NCBI GenBank assembly: GCA_902491765.1
Contig: CABUIY010000006.1
Coordinates: forward strand, 68,766 to 132,765
DNA length: 64,000 nt
Direction: 5' to 3'
From: an uncultured Collinsella sp.
Lineage (GTDB): Bacteria > Actinomycetota > Coriobacteriia > Coriobacteriales > Coriobacteriaceae
Part shown: positions 8,458 to 17,259 of the stretch, in pieces
Numbering within the stretch: the first letter of the stretch is position 1
Layout of the letters: each line of letters starts with the position of its first letter
Translations under genes and position numbers: made by a program
The notes under the pieces: generated by a model
Told to the model about the DNA's origin: nothing
Database searches by the model: none
The model's input: the letters and a program-made list of their open reading frames with translations, nothing else

Positions 8458-9879
8458 ATGGCTCATAACAACAAACCCGAAAGCGCAAACGAAGCGCAGG
8501 ATCATTCCCAGCCGCTCGACGATGGCGGCTTTTTCTCCCTTAGCGACGTCATCATGGCCGGCAGGCGTCAACTCACCCGCTCCGAGCAGCTCTTGGCCGC
8601 CGACACACGCCGCAACGCCCGCAACCTGTTTGCAAGCGCCAAACTGCTCGCGCTCGTCGTCATCGTCTCGCTCGCCATGGGTGTTGCCGCTTGGGCATTT
8701 TTGGCCTCGCTGAATATCGCGACCGATTATCGCGAGCACCACGTGTGGATTTACGCGTTGCTTCCCGTTGTGGGCGTTGCCACCGCATGGGTGTACAAAA
8801 ACCACGGCCTTGCCGCCAAACGAGGTAACAACCTGGTCATCGACTCCGCCCTGGGCACACGCCTTATCCATATGCGCATGGCCGTCCTCACCTTCGTCTG
8901 CTCCACACTCACGCACCTAACAGGCGGATCGGCCGGCCGCGAGGGCGCCGCGGTGCAGATTGGCGGCACCATCGCCAGCAACATCTCGAGCCTCGCCCAC
9001 CTCAAAAAGCATGACCACCACGACCTCATGCTCGCCGGCATCTCGTCGGCCTTTGGCGCCGTATTCGGTTCACCCCTCGCCGGAGCCTTCTTTGGCATGG
9101 AGATGTGCTTTATCGGCAAGATCGACTACACCGCGGGCATCTACTGCCTGGTCGCCTCGTTTACCGGCTACTTTACATCACTTGCCCTGGGTACCGAGTA
9201 CGAAGCGAATGTCATCGCCAGCGTTCCCGCTATGACGCCCACAACGGTCGTCATCGTTGTTATCAGCGCCATCATCTTCGGTCTGACGGCACGCCTCTTT
9301 GCCTGGTCGGTTCGAACCGTCAAGAGCCTGTACGGTCGTTTTATCACCAACTATATTGCTCGCGCACTCGTGGGCGCGCTCGTAGTGCTCGCGGCCTACG
9401 CGATGCTCGACGCCTGGAAGTATGCCGGCCTTGCCACCTGGCTCTCGGGTGCCGGGTTCGCCGGTAACACGACCCTTGCCGACGCAGCCATCAAGCTCGT
9501 GGTGACGGCGCTCACCCTGGGCGCCGGCTTCCAAGGAGGCGAGGTCACGCCCCTGTTTGGTATCGGCGCGGCGCTCGGCGGCTGGATCGGTTGCCTCGTC
9601 GGAATCGACCCCAGCTTTCTGGCAGCGCTGGGTATGCTCGGCGTGTTCTGCGCCGGCCTCAACGTGCCCATCACCACCTGCATGATGGCCATCGATCTGT
9701 TCCACGGCACGGCCGCCGGGTTCTTTGTCATCGTGGCCTTTATCAGCTATCTCGTCGGCGGCCACCGCGGCGTGTACCCCGCCCAGCGCATTATCTCACC
9801 CAAGCGTCGTTCGCTTATTGTGGATGAGGGCGGTACGGTAGCGGATGCTATCGAGCGCCACAACGACCTGATAGAGTAG
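8458..9879 (+). CDS. CLC-family anion transporter, possibly of the fluoride (CLC-F) type
   Basis: A 473-residue polytopic membrane protein with a 65-residue polar N-terminal tail. CLC signatures are present: GGSAGREG (with the gating glutamate), GSPLAGAFFGME and GGEVTPLFGIGAALG. The forms GGSAGREG, GNNLVID and GGEVTPLF match what I recall of fluoride-exporting CLC-F proteins rather than chloride CLCs, which carry GSGIP, GREGP and GxFxP. No fluoride riboswitch is evident upstream. The start follows AGAGG. A TATAAT lies at 8423-8428, but its -35 is poor. The CLC fold is certain; the fluoride assignment is a moderate inference. Confidence 0.85.
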   Translation: MAHNNKPESANEAQDHSQPLDDGGFFSLSDVIMAGRRQLTRSEQLLAADTRRNARNLFASAKLLALVVIVSLAMGVAAWAFLASLNIATDYREHHVWIYALLPVVGVATAWVYKNHGLAAKRGNNLVIDSALGTRLIHMRMAVLTFVCSTLTHLTGGSAGREGAAVQIGGTIASNISSLAHLKKHDHHDLMLAGISSAFGAVFGSPLAGAFFGMEMCFIGKIDYTAGIYCLVASFTGYFTSLALGTEYEANVIASVPAMTPTTVVIVVISAIIFGLTARLFAWSVRTVKSLYGRFITNYIARALVGALVVLAAYAMLDAWKYAGLATWLSGAGFAGNTTLADAAIKLVVTALTLGAGFQGGEVTPLFGIGAALGGWIGCLVGIDPSFLAALGMLGVFCAGLNVPITTCMMAIDLFHGTAAGFFVIVAFISYLVGGHRGVYPAQRIISPKRRSLIVDEGGTVADAIERHNDLIE

Positions 9880-9966
9880 ACGTAAGTATTCGCCGTGCAG
9901 CCACAATCGGGGGCAATTCGACCTGAGCGCGACCGCACCGTCACGTCATACGCCGGGAGTCGCCCC

Positions 9967-10929
9967 ATGCACGTAACTGATTTTGGTCGCACGCTCATCA
10001 TCGCCAACCCCGCCGCCCAGTCGGGTGCGGCGCGCGAGGTCGCTGAGCGCCTGCAGCGCTTTTTGGACATGACCGCGCGCGCATCCCAGTTTGACTTGGT
10101 GCTGACCGAACGCGCGGGGCATGCCAAGGAGCTTGCCGCACAGGCCCAGGGCTACCGCACGGTTATCGCACTCGGCGGCGACGGCGTGATCCACGAGGTC
10201 GTCAATGGCTTGATGGCGCAAGAAGAGGCGGTACGACCGGCGCTTGCCGTCCTGCCCGTAGGCTCCGGCAATGATTTTGCCCAAACACTCGGCATCGACG
10301 ATTTCTCCGGCAAGGATTTTGGCGCGCTGCTCACCTGCGAGCTGCAGCATCAGGACATCGGGCGCATTCGCTCGTGGAGCCCTGCAAGCGGCAGCGGCGA
10401 GGCTGCCGCTGAGTACTACGACCAGACGCTTTCGGTCGGCATCGATGCCGCCATCGGCCTTGGCACCACCGAGCTGCGCAAAAAGACGGGCCTCGCCGGC
10501 GCTCCGCTCTACACCCTATCGGGACTTGAGCAGTTTGGCCTGCGCTACCGCAACTATCCCATGACGGTCAGCTTTGACGGTGCGCCCGCAGAGCGCGTGC
10601 GGGCGATTATTATGGCCATCCAGCTGGGGCCCACGTATGGCTCGGGCTATCGCATCTGTCCCGACGCCGACCCGTGCGACGGCATGTTCGACGTCTGCTA
10701 CGCCTGCGGCCCCGTCCCCCGTGCAGTTGCCCTGCCCATGTTCCTTTCGGCCAAGGACGGCCACCATACCAAGTTGCCACCGGTTCGCATGCGTCGTTGC
10801 CGTCATGCCGAGCTCACGTTCGAGGAGCCCGACTACCCCATCCAGACCGACGGCGAGCCCATCGTCGCCTCGCGCATCGAGGTCGACGTCCTCGGCGGAG
10901 CCCTCCACGTCTGGCGCCCCACCCGCTAA
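9967..10929 (+). CDS. Diacylglycerol/lipid kinase, YegS-DgkB family
   Basis: A 320-residue cytoplasmic lipid kinase of the DAGK catalytic family. It has the nucleotide-binding ALGGDGVIHEVVNG motif and the following LPVGSGNDFA motif. Gram-positive relatives phosphorylate diacylglycerol released by lipoteichoic-acid synthesis, or act on related lipids; the substrate here is not proven. The ATG at 9967 has GGGAG seven bases upstream; an in-frame ATG 24 codons earlier has no ribosome site. It follows the CLC gene by 87 bases on the same strand. Confidence 0.9.
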   Translation: MHVTDFGRTLIIANPAAQSGAAREVAERLQRFLDMTARASQFDLVLTERAGHAKELAAQAQGYRTVIALGGDGVIHEVVNGLMAQEEAVRPALAVLPVGSGNDFAQTLGIDDFSGKDFGALLTCELQHQDIGRIRSWSPASGSGEAAAEYYDQTLSVGIDAAIGLGTTELRKKTGLAGAPLYTLSGLEQFGLRYRNYPMTVSFDGAPAERVRAIIMAIQLGPTYGSGYRICPDADPCDGMFDVCYACGPVPRAVALPMFLSAKDGHHTKLPPVRMRRCRHAELTFEEPDYPIQTDGEPIVASRIEVDVLGGALHVWRPTR

Positions 10930-10936
10930 CCCCACC

Positions 10937-11007
10937 TAAGTTGCGGTGAAATAGGGACTGTTTATGCAGTTAAAGCCGCAAAACAGTCCCTATTTCACCG
11001 CAACTTA
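10937..11007. repeat. Long palindrome, copy 1 of the TTGCGGTG-end family
   Basis: Two perfect 27-bp arms around a 17-base loop, between convergent genes. The arm begins TAAGTTGCGGTGAAATAGGG. Related copies lie at 19520, 31751 and 32691. It has no T-run, so termination is not its obvious role. Confidence 0.9.
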
Positions 11008-11015
11008 TGAGGAAG

Positions 11016-11396
11016 CTATTCGTCGCTGCCCGGCTTGCGACGGTTGGCCTTTTTAATGGCGTTGAAGTGCTTGTCATTGAGCCTGCGCTGGCGAGAGCGC
11101 TGAGGCACCTTGGTCTTTACGCGTCGGCGCGGTGGACGCCCGCGACGCTCAAGCTCAGCGCGCAGCTTACGCAGGCAGCTGCTACGGTTTTGGAACTGAC
11201 TGCGGCTCTCGCGCGCCGTCACGGTAATCCCCGTGGGCCCATGCTTCATGCGCACCGCCGAGTCCGTCGTGTTGACGCCCTGTCCGCCCGGGCCCGTCGC
11301 GCGAAACACCTGAACCTCGCAATCGCGTGCCAACTCCTCGACCGACATCTCGGCATAGTGCGCATACTCACGCCATCCCATCTTGTTCTCATCCAT
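11016..11396 (-). CDS. arfB: Ribosome-rescue peptidyl-tRNA hydrolase, ArfB/YaeJ-like
   Basis: A 126-residue class-I release-factor-like protein without the codon-recognition domains. The catalytic GGQ is in GPGGQGVN near residues 35-42, and the C-terminus is rich in Arg and Lys (RRGRPPRRRVKTK onward), as in ArfB tails that enter the empty mRNA channel. It releases peptides from stalled ribosomes. The start follows GGAGG at about six bases. It is downstream of xpt, separated by a strong terminator, so it probably has its own promoter or depends on read-through. Confidence 0.88.
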   Translation of the reverse strand: MDENKMGWREYAHYAEMSVEELARDCEVQVFRATGPGGQGVNTTDSAVRMKHGPTGITVTARESRSQFQNRSSCLRKLRAELERRGRPPRRRVKTKVPQRSRQRRLNDKHFNAIKKANRRKPGSDE

Positions 11397-11416
11397 ATCT
11401 ACACCTCCCCTCATAC

Positions 11417-11450
11417 AAAAAATGTGACAAAGGGACAGTCCCTTTGTCAC
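11417..11450 (-). terminator. Perfect-palindrome terminator after xpt
   Basis: Arms GTGACAAAGGGAC/GTCCCTTTGTCAC (13 bp) around a single base, followed on the minus strand by TTTTTT. A 13-bp stem with a one-base centre must open to form a loop, and the almost perfectly symmetric DNA is unusual for an ordinary terminator. Confidence 0.8.
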
Positions 11451-11479
11451 ATCGCATACCAATCGCTTGTGTTGAGCAC

Positions 11480-12058
11480 TTAGGCGAAGGTGATCTCGCC
11501 GGTCTCGCAGTCCATATCGGCGATACGGGCCAGGCTCTCGACGCGGAAGCCGCGCTCGCGGAGCTTATCGCCACCGCCCTGGAAGCCCTTCTCCACCGCA
11601 ATGCCAATACCGGATACCTCGGCACCCGCAGCCTCGCAGATCTTGATAAGACCCTCGAGCGCGCAGCCGTTGGCCAGGAAGTCGTCGATAATCAGGACCT
11701 TGTCGCCCTCGGACAGGAAGCGCTTGCCAACGATGACCGGGTACTCCTTCTGCTTGGTAAAGGAGTAGATGGTCGTGGCATACTGCTCGCCGTCGAGGTT
11801 GATGGACTGCGCCTTCTTTGCAAAGACCACCGGCACGCCACCAAAATGCTGAGCTGCGATGCAGGCCATACCAATACCCGAAGCCTCAATCGTCAGGATC
11901 TTGTTGATCTCGACACCCTCGAACAGACGGGCCCATTCGGCGCCCATGTGATCGAACAGCTCAACATCGCACTGGTGGTTGAGGAAGGCATCAACCTTAA
12001 GGACGTTACCGGCCTTTACGATGCCGTCATGGCGAATACGATCCTCAAGCTCCTGCAT
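11480..12058 (-). CDS. xpt: Xanthine phosphoribosyltransferase
   Basis: A 192-residue purine-salvage enzyme making XMP from xanthine and PRPP. The PRPP loop is KVLIIDDFLANGCAL near residue 120, and the N-terminal MQELEDRIRHDGIV matches Xpt. The start follows AAGGGG. No purine riboswitch is seen upstream. Confidence 0.95.
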   Translation of the reverse strand: MQELEDRIRHDGIVKAGNVLKVDAFLNHQCDVELFDHMGAEWARLFEGVEINKILTIEASGIGMACIAAQHFGGVPVVFAKKAQSINLDGEQYATTIYSFTKQKEYPVIVGKRFLSEGDKVLIIDDFLANGCALEGLIKICEAAGAEVSGIGIAVEKGFQGGGDKLRERGFRVESLARIADMDCETGEITFA

Positions 12059-12215
12059 GGCGCAACCCCTTCTCGCGGCAACGATACCGCGCGATTAATA
12101 AACGTTGTTCGATAGTCTACCACGGACCGACCCCCGCCCGCCCCACAAGCCACATCGCACCACAAACCAGTCTTTTTGGGACGGCGCGAATCGTGGCAGA
12201 CAGCCTCCCAACATG

Positions 12216-13520
12216 CTAATGGCGGGCGCGCATCTTCACCAAACGCACCATGGCAAGCGCAAAGCCCACGGCGGCCACAGCCATGAGTACGTAGAACACC
12301 GAGCGAAAGCCGAATAGGAATACGTCCGGACGACCTGTAACAAAACTGGTCACGGCCTCGCCCATTGCCACGCTCATCTGCCCATACAGGATATGCGACG
12401 CCGCCGTAATGCCAAGCGCCATGCCGGCGTAGCGTGCCAAACTACCCAGGCTGCCCGCAAAGCCGAGCGCTTCGCGCGGAGCCGAGCCCATATACAGCGA
12501 GTTGTTGGGGCTCTGGAAAATCGACGTACCGCACGACATAAACGCGGCACAGCACACAATCACAGGGATGGAAGAGTGCTCGTCGAGCGTACTTACCGCA
12601 AAGAGCCCGCACACGTACACGCCCAGGCCGACCGCCGTGGGACCCTCGCAGCCAACACGGTCCGAAACCGCACCCGAAAGCGGGCCGATAAAGGCATTCA
12701 CCATCGGCAGCGCCAAAAACAGCAATCCGGAAATGTCGGAACCAAAGCCGTGGGCGTCCTGAAAATAGAACGGCAGGATAAACTCGGATGCGCCAATACC
12801 AACGAACACGATGAGCATGCAGGCAAGGTTGATGGTAAAGGCCGAATTTGCAAAGCAGCGACGAGTGGCCTCGGCAAGGGACATGGGACGGTCGCCGGCC
12901 TCCGGCTTAACATGCGGCAACGTGTAGAGCCCCACGATAAACGAGATGACGCCAATGGGCAGGTTGATGAGGAAGATGCTCTCCCAGGGAAAGCTTGCCA
13001 CCAGCATGCCACCGAGCACGGGGCCACACATCATGCCGAGGGCCACGAAGGTCGCGAGAATACCCATGGCACGGCCTCGTTCGCGCGCCGGAAACGACTC
13101 GGTGATGATACCCATGTTGTTGGCCATGGCCGCCGCGCAACCGACACCCTGAACAATGCGTGCCAGGATAAGAACCTCGAGCGAGGACGAAAGGCCGCAC
13201 AGCAGCGAACCGACCGAAAAGACGATGACGCCCAGCTGGAACACATTCACCTTGCCGCGCACGTCGCCCAGACGGCCAAACGGCAACATAGCCACGCAAG
13301 TCGCAAGCAGATACACCGAGCTTACCAGCTGAATGCGATCGAGGCCCACGCCCAGCTCCTTTTGCATCACGGGCAGCGCCACGGTCACGACGGTCGAATC
13401 CAGACACACCATAAACGTCATGATGAGCACGGTAAACAGAATCGCCCACTTGTTCTTGCCATGGGTGTCGCCCTCTAGGGCAATGTGCTCGCGGCGCAGC
13501 TGCTCTGCAGTTTTCTCCAT
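12216..13520 (-). CDS. MFS drug-resistance-type transporter (EmrB/QacA-like)
   Basis: A 434-residue major-facilitator protein with about 12-14 membrane segments. Motif A (GRLGDVRGK) follows the second helix, and an early helix carries CLDSTVVTVALP, typical of the DHA2 multidrug family. The likely role is proton-driven export of an organic compound; the substrate cannot be told. The ATG at 13520 is chosen because AAGGA lies five bases before it, while the ATG two codons earlier abuts the ribosome site. No regulator is next to it. Confidence 0.88.
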   Translation of the reverse strand: MEKTAEQLRREHIALEGDTHGKNKWAILFTVLIMTFMVCLDSTVVTVALPVMQKELGVGLDRIQLVSSVYLLATCVAMLPFGRLGDVRGKVNVFQLGVIVFSVGSLLCGLSSSLEVLILARIVQGVGCAAAMANNMGIITESFPARERGRAMGILATFVALGMMCGPVLGGMLVASFPWESIFLINLPIGVISFIVGLYTLPHVKPEAGDRPMSLAEATRRCFANSAFTINLACMLIVFVGIGASEFILPFYFQDAHGFGSDISGLLFLALPMVNAFIGPLSGAVSDRVGCEGPTAVGLGVYVCGLFAVSTLDEHSSIPVIVCCAAFMSCGTSIFQSPNNSLYMGSAPREALGFAGSLGSLARYAGMALGITAASHILYGQMSVAMGEAVTSFVTGRPDVFLFGFRSVFYVLMAVAAVGFALAMVRLVKMRARH

Positions 13521-13546
13521 ATCCATCCTTTCGAGTGGCCCAACGC

Positions 13547-13593
13547 AAAAAACGGGGCCCCAATCGCCTGCAAACAGCCGCGATTGGGGTCCC
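13547..13593 (-). terminator. Terminator of the sulfhydrylase gene
   Basis: Stem GGGACCCCAATCGC/GCGATTGGGGCCCC on the minus strand, followed by TTTTTTG. A strong rho-independent terminator. Confidence 0.85.
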
Positions 13594-13661
13594 GCCTACG
13601 GAATCGGAACTAAAGGTCGCCGAAGCTTTCTGCCAGCATCGGCACCTTGTACGGAGCTAGC

Positions 13662-14945
13662 CTAGCACTGCTCGAGCGCCTGCTCAAGGTCGGCAATCAG
13701 ATCGGCCGTGTCCTCGAGGCCGCACGACAGGCGTACCATGTCGGCGGAGATGCCACAGGCGATGAGCTCTTCATCGTTCATCTGGCGATGCGTAGCATTA
13801 GCGGGATGCAGGCAGCAAGTGCGCGCGTCGGCCACGTGCGTGGCGATCTGGGCGAGCTTGAGGCTCTTCATAAAGGTCTCGGCCGCCGCGCGACCACCGT
13901 TAAAGCCAAAGCTCACCACGCCGCAGGTACCGTTGGGCATGTACTTCTGAGCGATGTCATAGTACTTATCGCCCTCCAGGCCCGGATAGCTCACGAAGCG
14001 TACCTTGGGATGGCTCTGCAGGAACTTGGCAACGGCCAGGCCGTTCTCGCAATGACGCGGCATACGCACATGCAGGCTCTCGAGCGAGCTGTTCAGGAAG
14101 AAGGCCGCCTGCGGGTTCTGCATGGGGCCGAGGTCACGCATGAGCTGAGCGGTTGCCTTGGTAATGAAGGCGCCCTCGCGACCGAACTTCTCGGCATAGG
14201 TCACGCCGTGGTAGCTCTCGTCAGGCGTAGTAAGACCCGGGAACTTGTCCGCATGGGCCATCCAGTCAAACTGGCCATGGTCGACGATCACGCCGCCCAG
14301 GTAGGCAGCATGTCCATCCATGTACTTGGTGGTGGAGTGTGTAACGATGTCGGCGCCCCACTCAAAGGGACGGCACATCACGGGCGTCGGGAAGGTGTTA
14401 TCGACCATCAGCGGCACGCCGTGGTCATGCGCGGCCTTGGCAAAGCGCTCAATATCGAGCACGGCAAGGGCGGGGTTGGCGATCGTCTCGCCAAAGACGA
14501 GCTTGGTATTGGGCTCAAAGGCTGCCTCGAGCTCCTCATCGGTGCAGTCAGGGGCAACGAATGTGCAGGTCAGACCCATGCGACCCATGGTATGGGCAAG
14601 CAGGTTGTAGGTACCGCCGTAGATGGCAGAGCTTGCGACCACGTGATCGCCAGCCCCGGCCACGTTAAAGATCGCGAGGAAGTTCGCAGCCATGCCCGAG
14701 CTCGTGAGCATCGCGGCAGTGCCGCCCTCCATCTCGCAGATCTTGGCGGCAACCAGATCGCACGTGGGGTTCTGCAGACGGCTGTAGAAGTAGCCCGACT
14801 CCTCCAGGTCAAACAGCTTGCCCATGTGCTCGGACGTGTCGTACTTCCACGTGGTGGACTGGTAGATGGGCACCTGGCGCGGCTCGGCATCTCCCGGGTG
14901 ATAGCCGCCCTGAACACATGTGGTACCGATAGTCTGCTCGCTCAT
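13662..14945 (-). CDS. O-acetylhomoserine sulfhydrylase-type PLP enzyme
   Basis: A 427-residue enzyme of the Cys/Met-metabolism PLP family. The PLP lysine lies in HSTTKYMDGH, and the substrate phosphate loop in TSSGMAANF. Best match by overall pattern is O-acetylhomoserine aminocarboxypropyltransferase (MetY), which makes homocysteine from O-acetylhomoserine and sulfide, though methionine gamma-lyase looks much the same by eye. The start follows GGGAG at six bases. It is monocistronic with its own terminator. An adjacent divergent gene encodes a cysteine-rich redox protein. Confidence 0.88.
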   Translation of the reverse strand: MSEQTIGTTCVQGGYHPGDAEPRQVPIYQSTTWKYDTSEHMGKLFDLEESGYFYSRLQNPTCDLVAAKICEMEGGTAAMLTSSGMAANFLAIFNVAGAGDHVVASSAIYGGTYNLLAHTMGRMGLTCTFVAPDCTDEELEAAFEPNTKLVFGETIANPALAVLDIERFAKAAHDHGVPLMVDNTFPTPVMCRPFEWGADIVTHSTTKYMDGHAAYLGGVIVDHGQFDWMAHADKFPGLTTPDESYHGVTYAEKFGREGAFITKATAQLMRDLGPMQNPQAAFFLNSSLESLHVRMPRHCENGLAVAKFLQSHPKVRFVSYPGLEGDKYYDIAQKYMPNGTCGVVSFGFNGGRAAAETFMKSLKLAQIATHVADARTCCLHPANATHRQMNDEELIACGISADMVRLSCGLEDTADLIADLEQALEQC

Positions 14946-15055
14946 ATCTAGCTCCCTTGCCTGGGTTTTAGTTTTATTCGGTTCACGATACCGCTACCCT
15001 GCACCCCTCTCAACCCATCCCCAAAGTAGGTTATGGGACTAATTGATCAGGGGTA

Positions 15056-15092
15056 TTTATCTCAAGCCTTAGGCATTTGCTCGATAGATAAA
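15056..15092. promoter_or_regulatory. Inverted repeat in a divergent promoter region
   Basis: TTTATCT and AGATAAA, 23 bases apart, lie between the sulfhydrylase gene (minus) and the C_GCAxxG_C_C gene (plus). The layout resembles a LysR- or MerR-type operator, but no regulator is linked. This is a weak inference from symmetry alone. Confidence 0.3.
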
Positions 15093-15176
15093 ATTGAGGC
15101 ATACATGAAGCTCTCGATGATTACATGCACCGGCACGGGTACCATAGGCGGGTACACCGTGACCAAGGAGACAACA

Positions 15177-15623
15177 ATGAAGCAAATCGATACAGCCCAG
15201 CTCGACATCACCGCCTGCCAGGCTCAGGCTGCCGAATACCACGCCCGTGGCTTTAACTGCGCCCAGGCCGTCGCCTGCACGCTCGCACCTGCCGTCGGGC
15301 TCGATCCCCAGACCGCCTTTACCCTCACCGAGGGTTTTGGCGCCGGCATGGGCGGCATGACCGAAACCTGCGGCGCCATCTCGGGCGCCGTGGCCATCAT
15401 GGGCTTTGTGATGAGCGACGGCATGGAAAACCCCAAGACCAAGGGCCAGACCTACAAGCTGTCGCGCGAAATCGCCAAGCGATTTAGCGAGAAGAACACG
15501 ACGACTGTCTGCGGCACGCTCAAGGGCATCGGATCGGACAAGGGTCCGCTCCGCAGCTGCCCCGGCTGCATCGACGATGCCGTCGAGATCGCCTGCGATG
15601 TGCTAAAGCAGCTCGCCGAGTAA
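15177..15623 (+). CDS. C_GCAxxG_C_C family putative redox protein
   Basis: A 148-residue soluble protein of the C_GCAxxG_C_C family. It has NCAQAV near residue 26, GAGMGGMTETCGAISGA in the centre, and later cysteines (VCGT and the paired CPGC), matching the pattern that names the family. Such proteins occur in anaerobes and are thought to be redox active, perhaps metal-binding; no enzyme activity is established. The ATG follows AAGGAG at six bases; an upstream extension of the frame lacks codon bias. Confidence 0.88.
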   Translation: MKQIDTAQLDITACQAQAAEYHARGFNCAQAVACTLAPAVGLDPQTAFTLTEGFGAGMGGMTETCGAISGAVAIMGFVMSDGMENPKTKGQTYKLSREIAKRFSEKNTTTVCGTLKGIGSDKGPLRSCPGCIDDAVEIACDVLKQLAE

Positions 15624-15638
15624 ACGGCAGCAACAGAA

Positions 15639-15692
15639 AACGACGGCCGGTGCGCTTGGGATTCATCCAAAAGCACGCCGGCTGTCGTCGTT
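15639..15692. terminator. Bidirectional terminator between convergent genes
   Basis: Imperfect stem of about 20 bp (AACGACGGCCGG and its partner ending GTCGTCGTT) around a ten-base loop, between the redox gene and yigZ. Its last bases overlap the yigZ stop codon. Confidence 0.6.
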
Positions 15693-16326
15693 AGAACTCG
15701 GCAAATTCGGGAGCGCCGACCTCGATCTCCTCGCGCCCTGCCATAAGCTCGCGCATCTTAGCGCAAAACGGCTCTTGCTCCCCCGCCTTGAACACCAAGT
15801 GAAGTGTCACGGCATCCGCGTAATCGGTATCCGAAACCTTGGCACCCGAATCCTGCGCCAAACGAAGCACCTGCTCATACTGCGGATAGGCCACATGCAC
15901 GTCAACTGGCACGACACTCGTCATCTCGACGATCTGCTTGGCCTCCCGAGCCGCAGCCACCGCCGCCTGCGTCGCCGCGGTATAGGCGCGTACCAAGCCA
16001 CCAGGCCCCAATAGCGTGCCACCAAAATAGCGCGTCACCACGCAGCAAACATTTTTGAGTCCTGCGCCGCGCAGTACCTCGAGCGTCGGCATGCCGCTCG
16101 TGCGGCTCGGTTCACCATCATCGCTCTGGCGCTCGCGTCCATCGACCAAAATCCACGCGGGAACATTGTGTCGAGCATCGTAATGACGCTTGCGAACCAT
16201 CTCGATAAAGGCATTCGCCTCATCCTCGGACTCAATATGGACCAGCTGGGCAATAAACCGGCTCTTGCGGTCCACAAACTCGCCCGAAGCCTCAATATTC
16301 GATTGCAGAGTAAAATAGCTGTCCAA
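15691..16326 (-). CDS. yigZ: YigZ family protein (IMPACT/UPF0029)
   Basis: A 211-residue protein with the N-terminal UPF0029/IMPACT domain (KSRFIAQLVHIESEDEA and later RYFGGTLLGPGGLVRAY) and a C-terminal DUF1949 domain. The family is conserved and linked to translation or nucleic-acid binding, but its biochemistry is unsettled. Two adjacent TTG codons could start it; the second has AGGGG at five bases and is preferred. Confidence 0.88.
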   Translation of the reverse strand: MDSYFTLQSNIEASGEFVDRKSRFIAQLVHIESEDEANAFIEMVRKRHYDARHNVPAWILVDGRERQSDDGEPSRTSGMPTLEVLRGAGLKNVCCVVTRYFGGTLLGPGGLVRAYTAATQAAVAAAREAKQIVEMTSVVPVDVHVAYPQYEQVLRLAQDSGAKVSDTDYADAVTLHLVFKAGEQEPFCAKMRELMAGREEIEVGAPEFAEF

Positions 16327-16444
16327 CAAAGCCCCTCAACAAAACTAAGCGCGGCAACAAACAGCCTCAATAATACGGCAAAGACAGCACCGTTGCCCTC
16401 GCCAACAAGAGCGGAAACGCCAATGATGCCGTCACCAACAGCGA

Positions 16445-16543
16445 GAACCCGTCAGCGCGAGCAAGGTGCCTTGAAAGACGAGGGCATTGACCTTATGGTC
16501 ATGCCCGAAGGCTTGAAAGGCAGATTGCCGCGCTGACGGGTTC
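16445..16543. repeat. Large two-tier palindrome beside rnpB
   Basis: Outer arms GAACCCGTCAGCGCG/CGCGCTGACGGGTTC (15 bp) enclose an inner hairpin GGGCA(T)TGACC/GGTCATGCCC and two direct CTTGAAAG motifs. It starts just past the rnpB 3' end on the minus strand, but no T-run follows, so it is not a plain terminator. Function unknown. Confidence 0.8.
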
Positions 16544-16556
16544 GCAGCGTCAACAA

Positions 16557-16924
16557 AGTGCTGAGTGGGCCTATAAGCCGGGTTCTGTCGTGAACGGTCA
16601 TTTATCTTGTCTGCACGTTACCGTGCAGCTCCACGCACGCTACCCGAACGCGGACCGGGCCGGCCCATAGCGTTCCTATTCGCGCTTGCTCCGGATGGGG
16701 CTTGCCAAGCCGCCGTGTTGCCACGACGCTGGTGGTCTCTTACACCACCGTTTCAGCTTTTCCCTTTACGCCTTGCGGCGCAGGTGGGAGTCTTCTTTTC
16801 TGCGGCGCTTTCCGTCGGATCACTCCGCCCGGCCGTTAGCCGGCATCCCGCCCTCTGGAGCCCGGACTTTCCTCACGCGTGCTGCAAGCAGCACATCGCG
16901 CAACCGTCTGGCCCACTCAGCAGT
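16557..16924 (-). ncRNA. rnpB: RNase P RNA, bacterial type A
   Basis: On the minus strand the conserved GAGGAAAGTCCGGGCTCC of the P4 region appears near the 5' end, and the 3' end reads ACAGAACCCGGCTTATAGGC then CCACTCAGC. The first and last dozen bases pair perfectly as helix P1 (GCTGAGTGGGCC/GGCCCACTCAGC). The length of about 368 bases is normal. It is the catalytic RNA that trims tRNA 5' ends. A TACACT box (16930-16935) just upstream could be the -10. Ends are estimated from P1. Confidence 0.95.
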
Positions 16925-17083
16925 GCAAGAGTGTAGCACACCGCCAGCACACGTAATGGCACAACGCAAGCGCTCGCACGATAAACCAAGAACCACCCAT
17001 GCGCTACAATAGTTCAGTCGATGGGCAACGTCGTCAGTCGAGACGCGACCGCGCTCCACACCCCTCCGTCTACTCGGTGCGTT

Positions 17084-17118
17084 CCCGCCTCCTCCCCGAG
17101 GCGGGATGTCGGCATTTT
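17084..17118 (+). terminator. Hairpin with late T-run, plus strand
   Basis: CCCGCCTC/GAGGCGGG with a six-base loop; nine bases later comes TTTTT. No plus-strand gene ends here. A TACAAT near 17003 could start a short transcript of about 100 bases, but no -35 is seen, so this is only a hint. Confidence 0.25.
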
Positions 17119-17201
17119 TCATGCACTGACAACCTAATAGCCCGTGAACAGCCTAGGCGGCATTGCACACGGGCAGCATCGCGCACCTCAACAACATATG
17201 C

Positions 17202-17235
17202 AAAAAGGGACCCGTCCATTGCGGACGGATCCCTT
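17202..17235 (-). terminator. Terminator of rpsA
   Basis: On the minus strand AAGGGATCCGTCC pairs with GGACGGGTCCCTT around GCAAT and runs into TTTTT. It lies 24 bases after the rpsA stop. Confidence 0.9.
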
Positions 17236-17259
17236 AAACCAAGTGATCGTCAAACCGAT

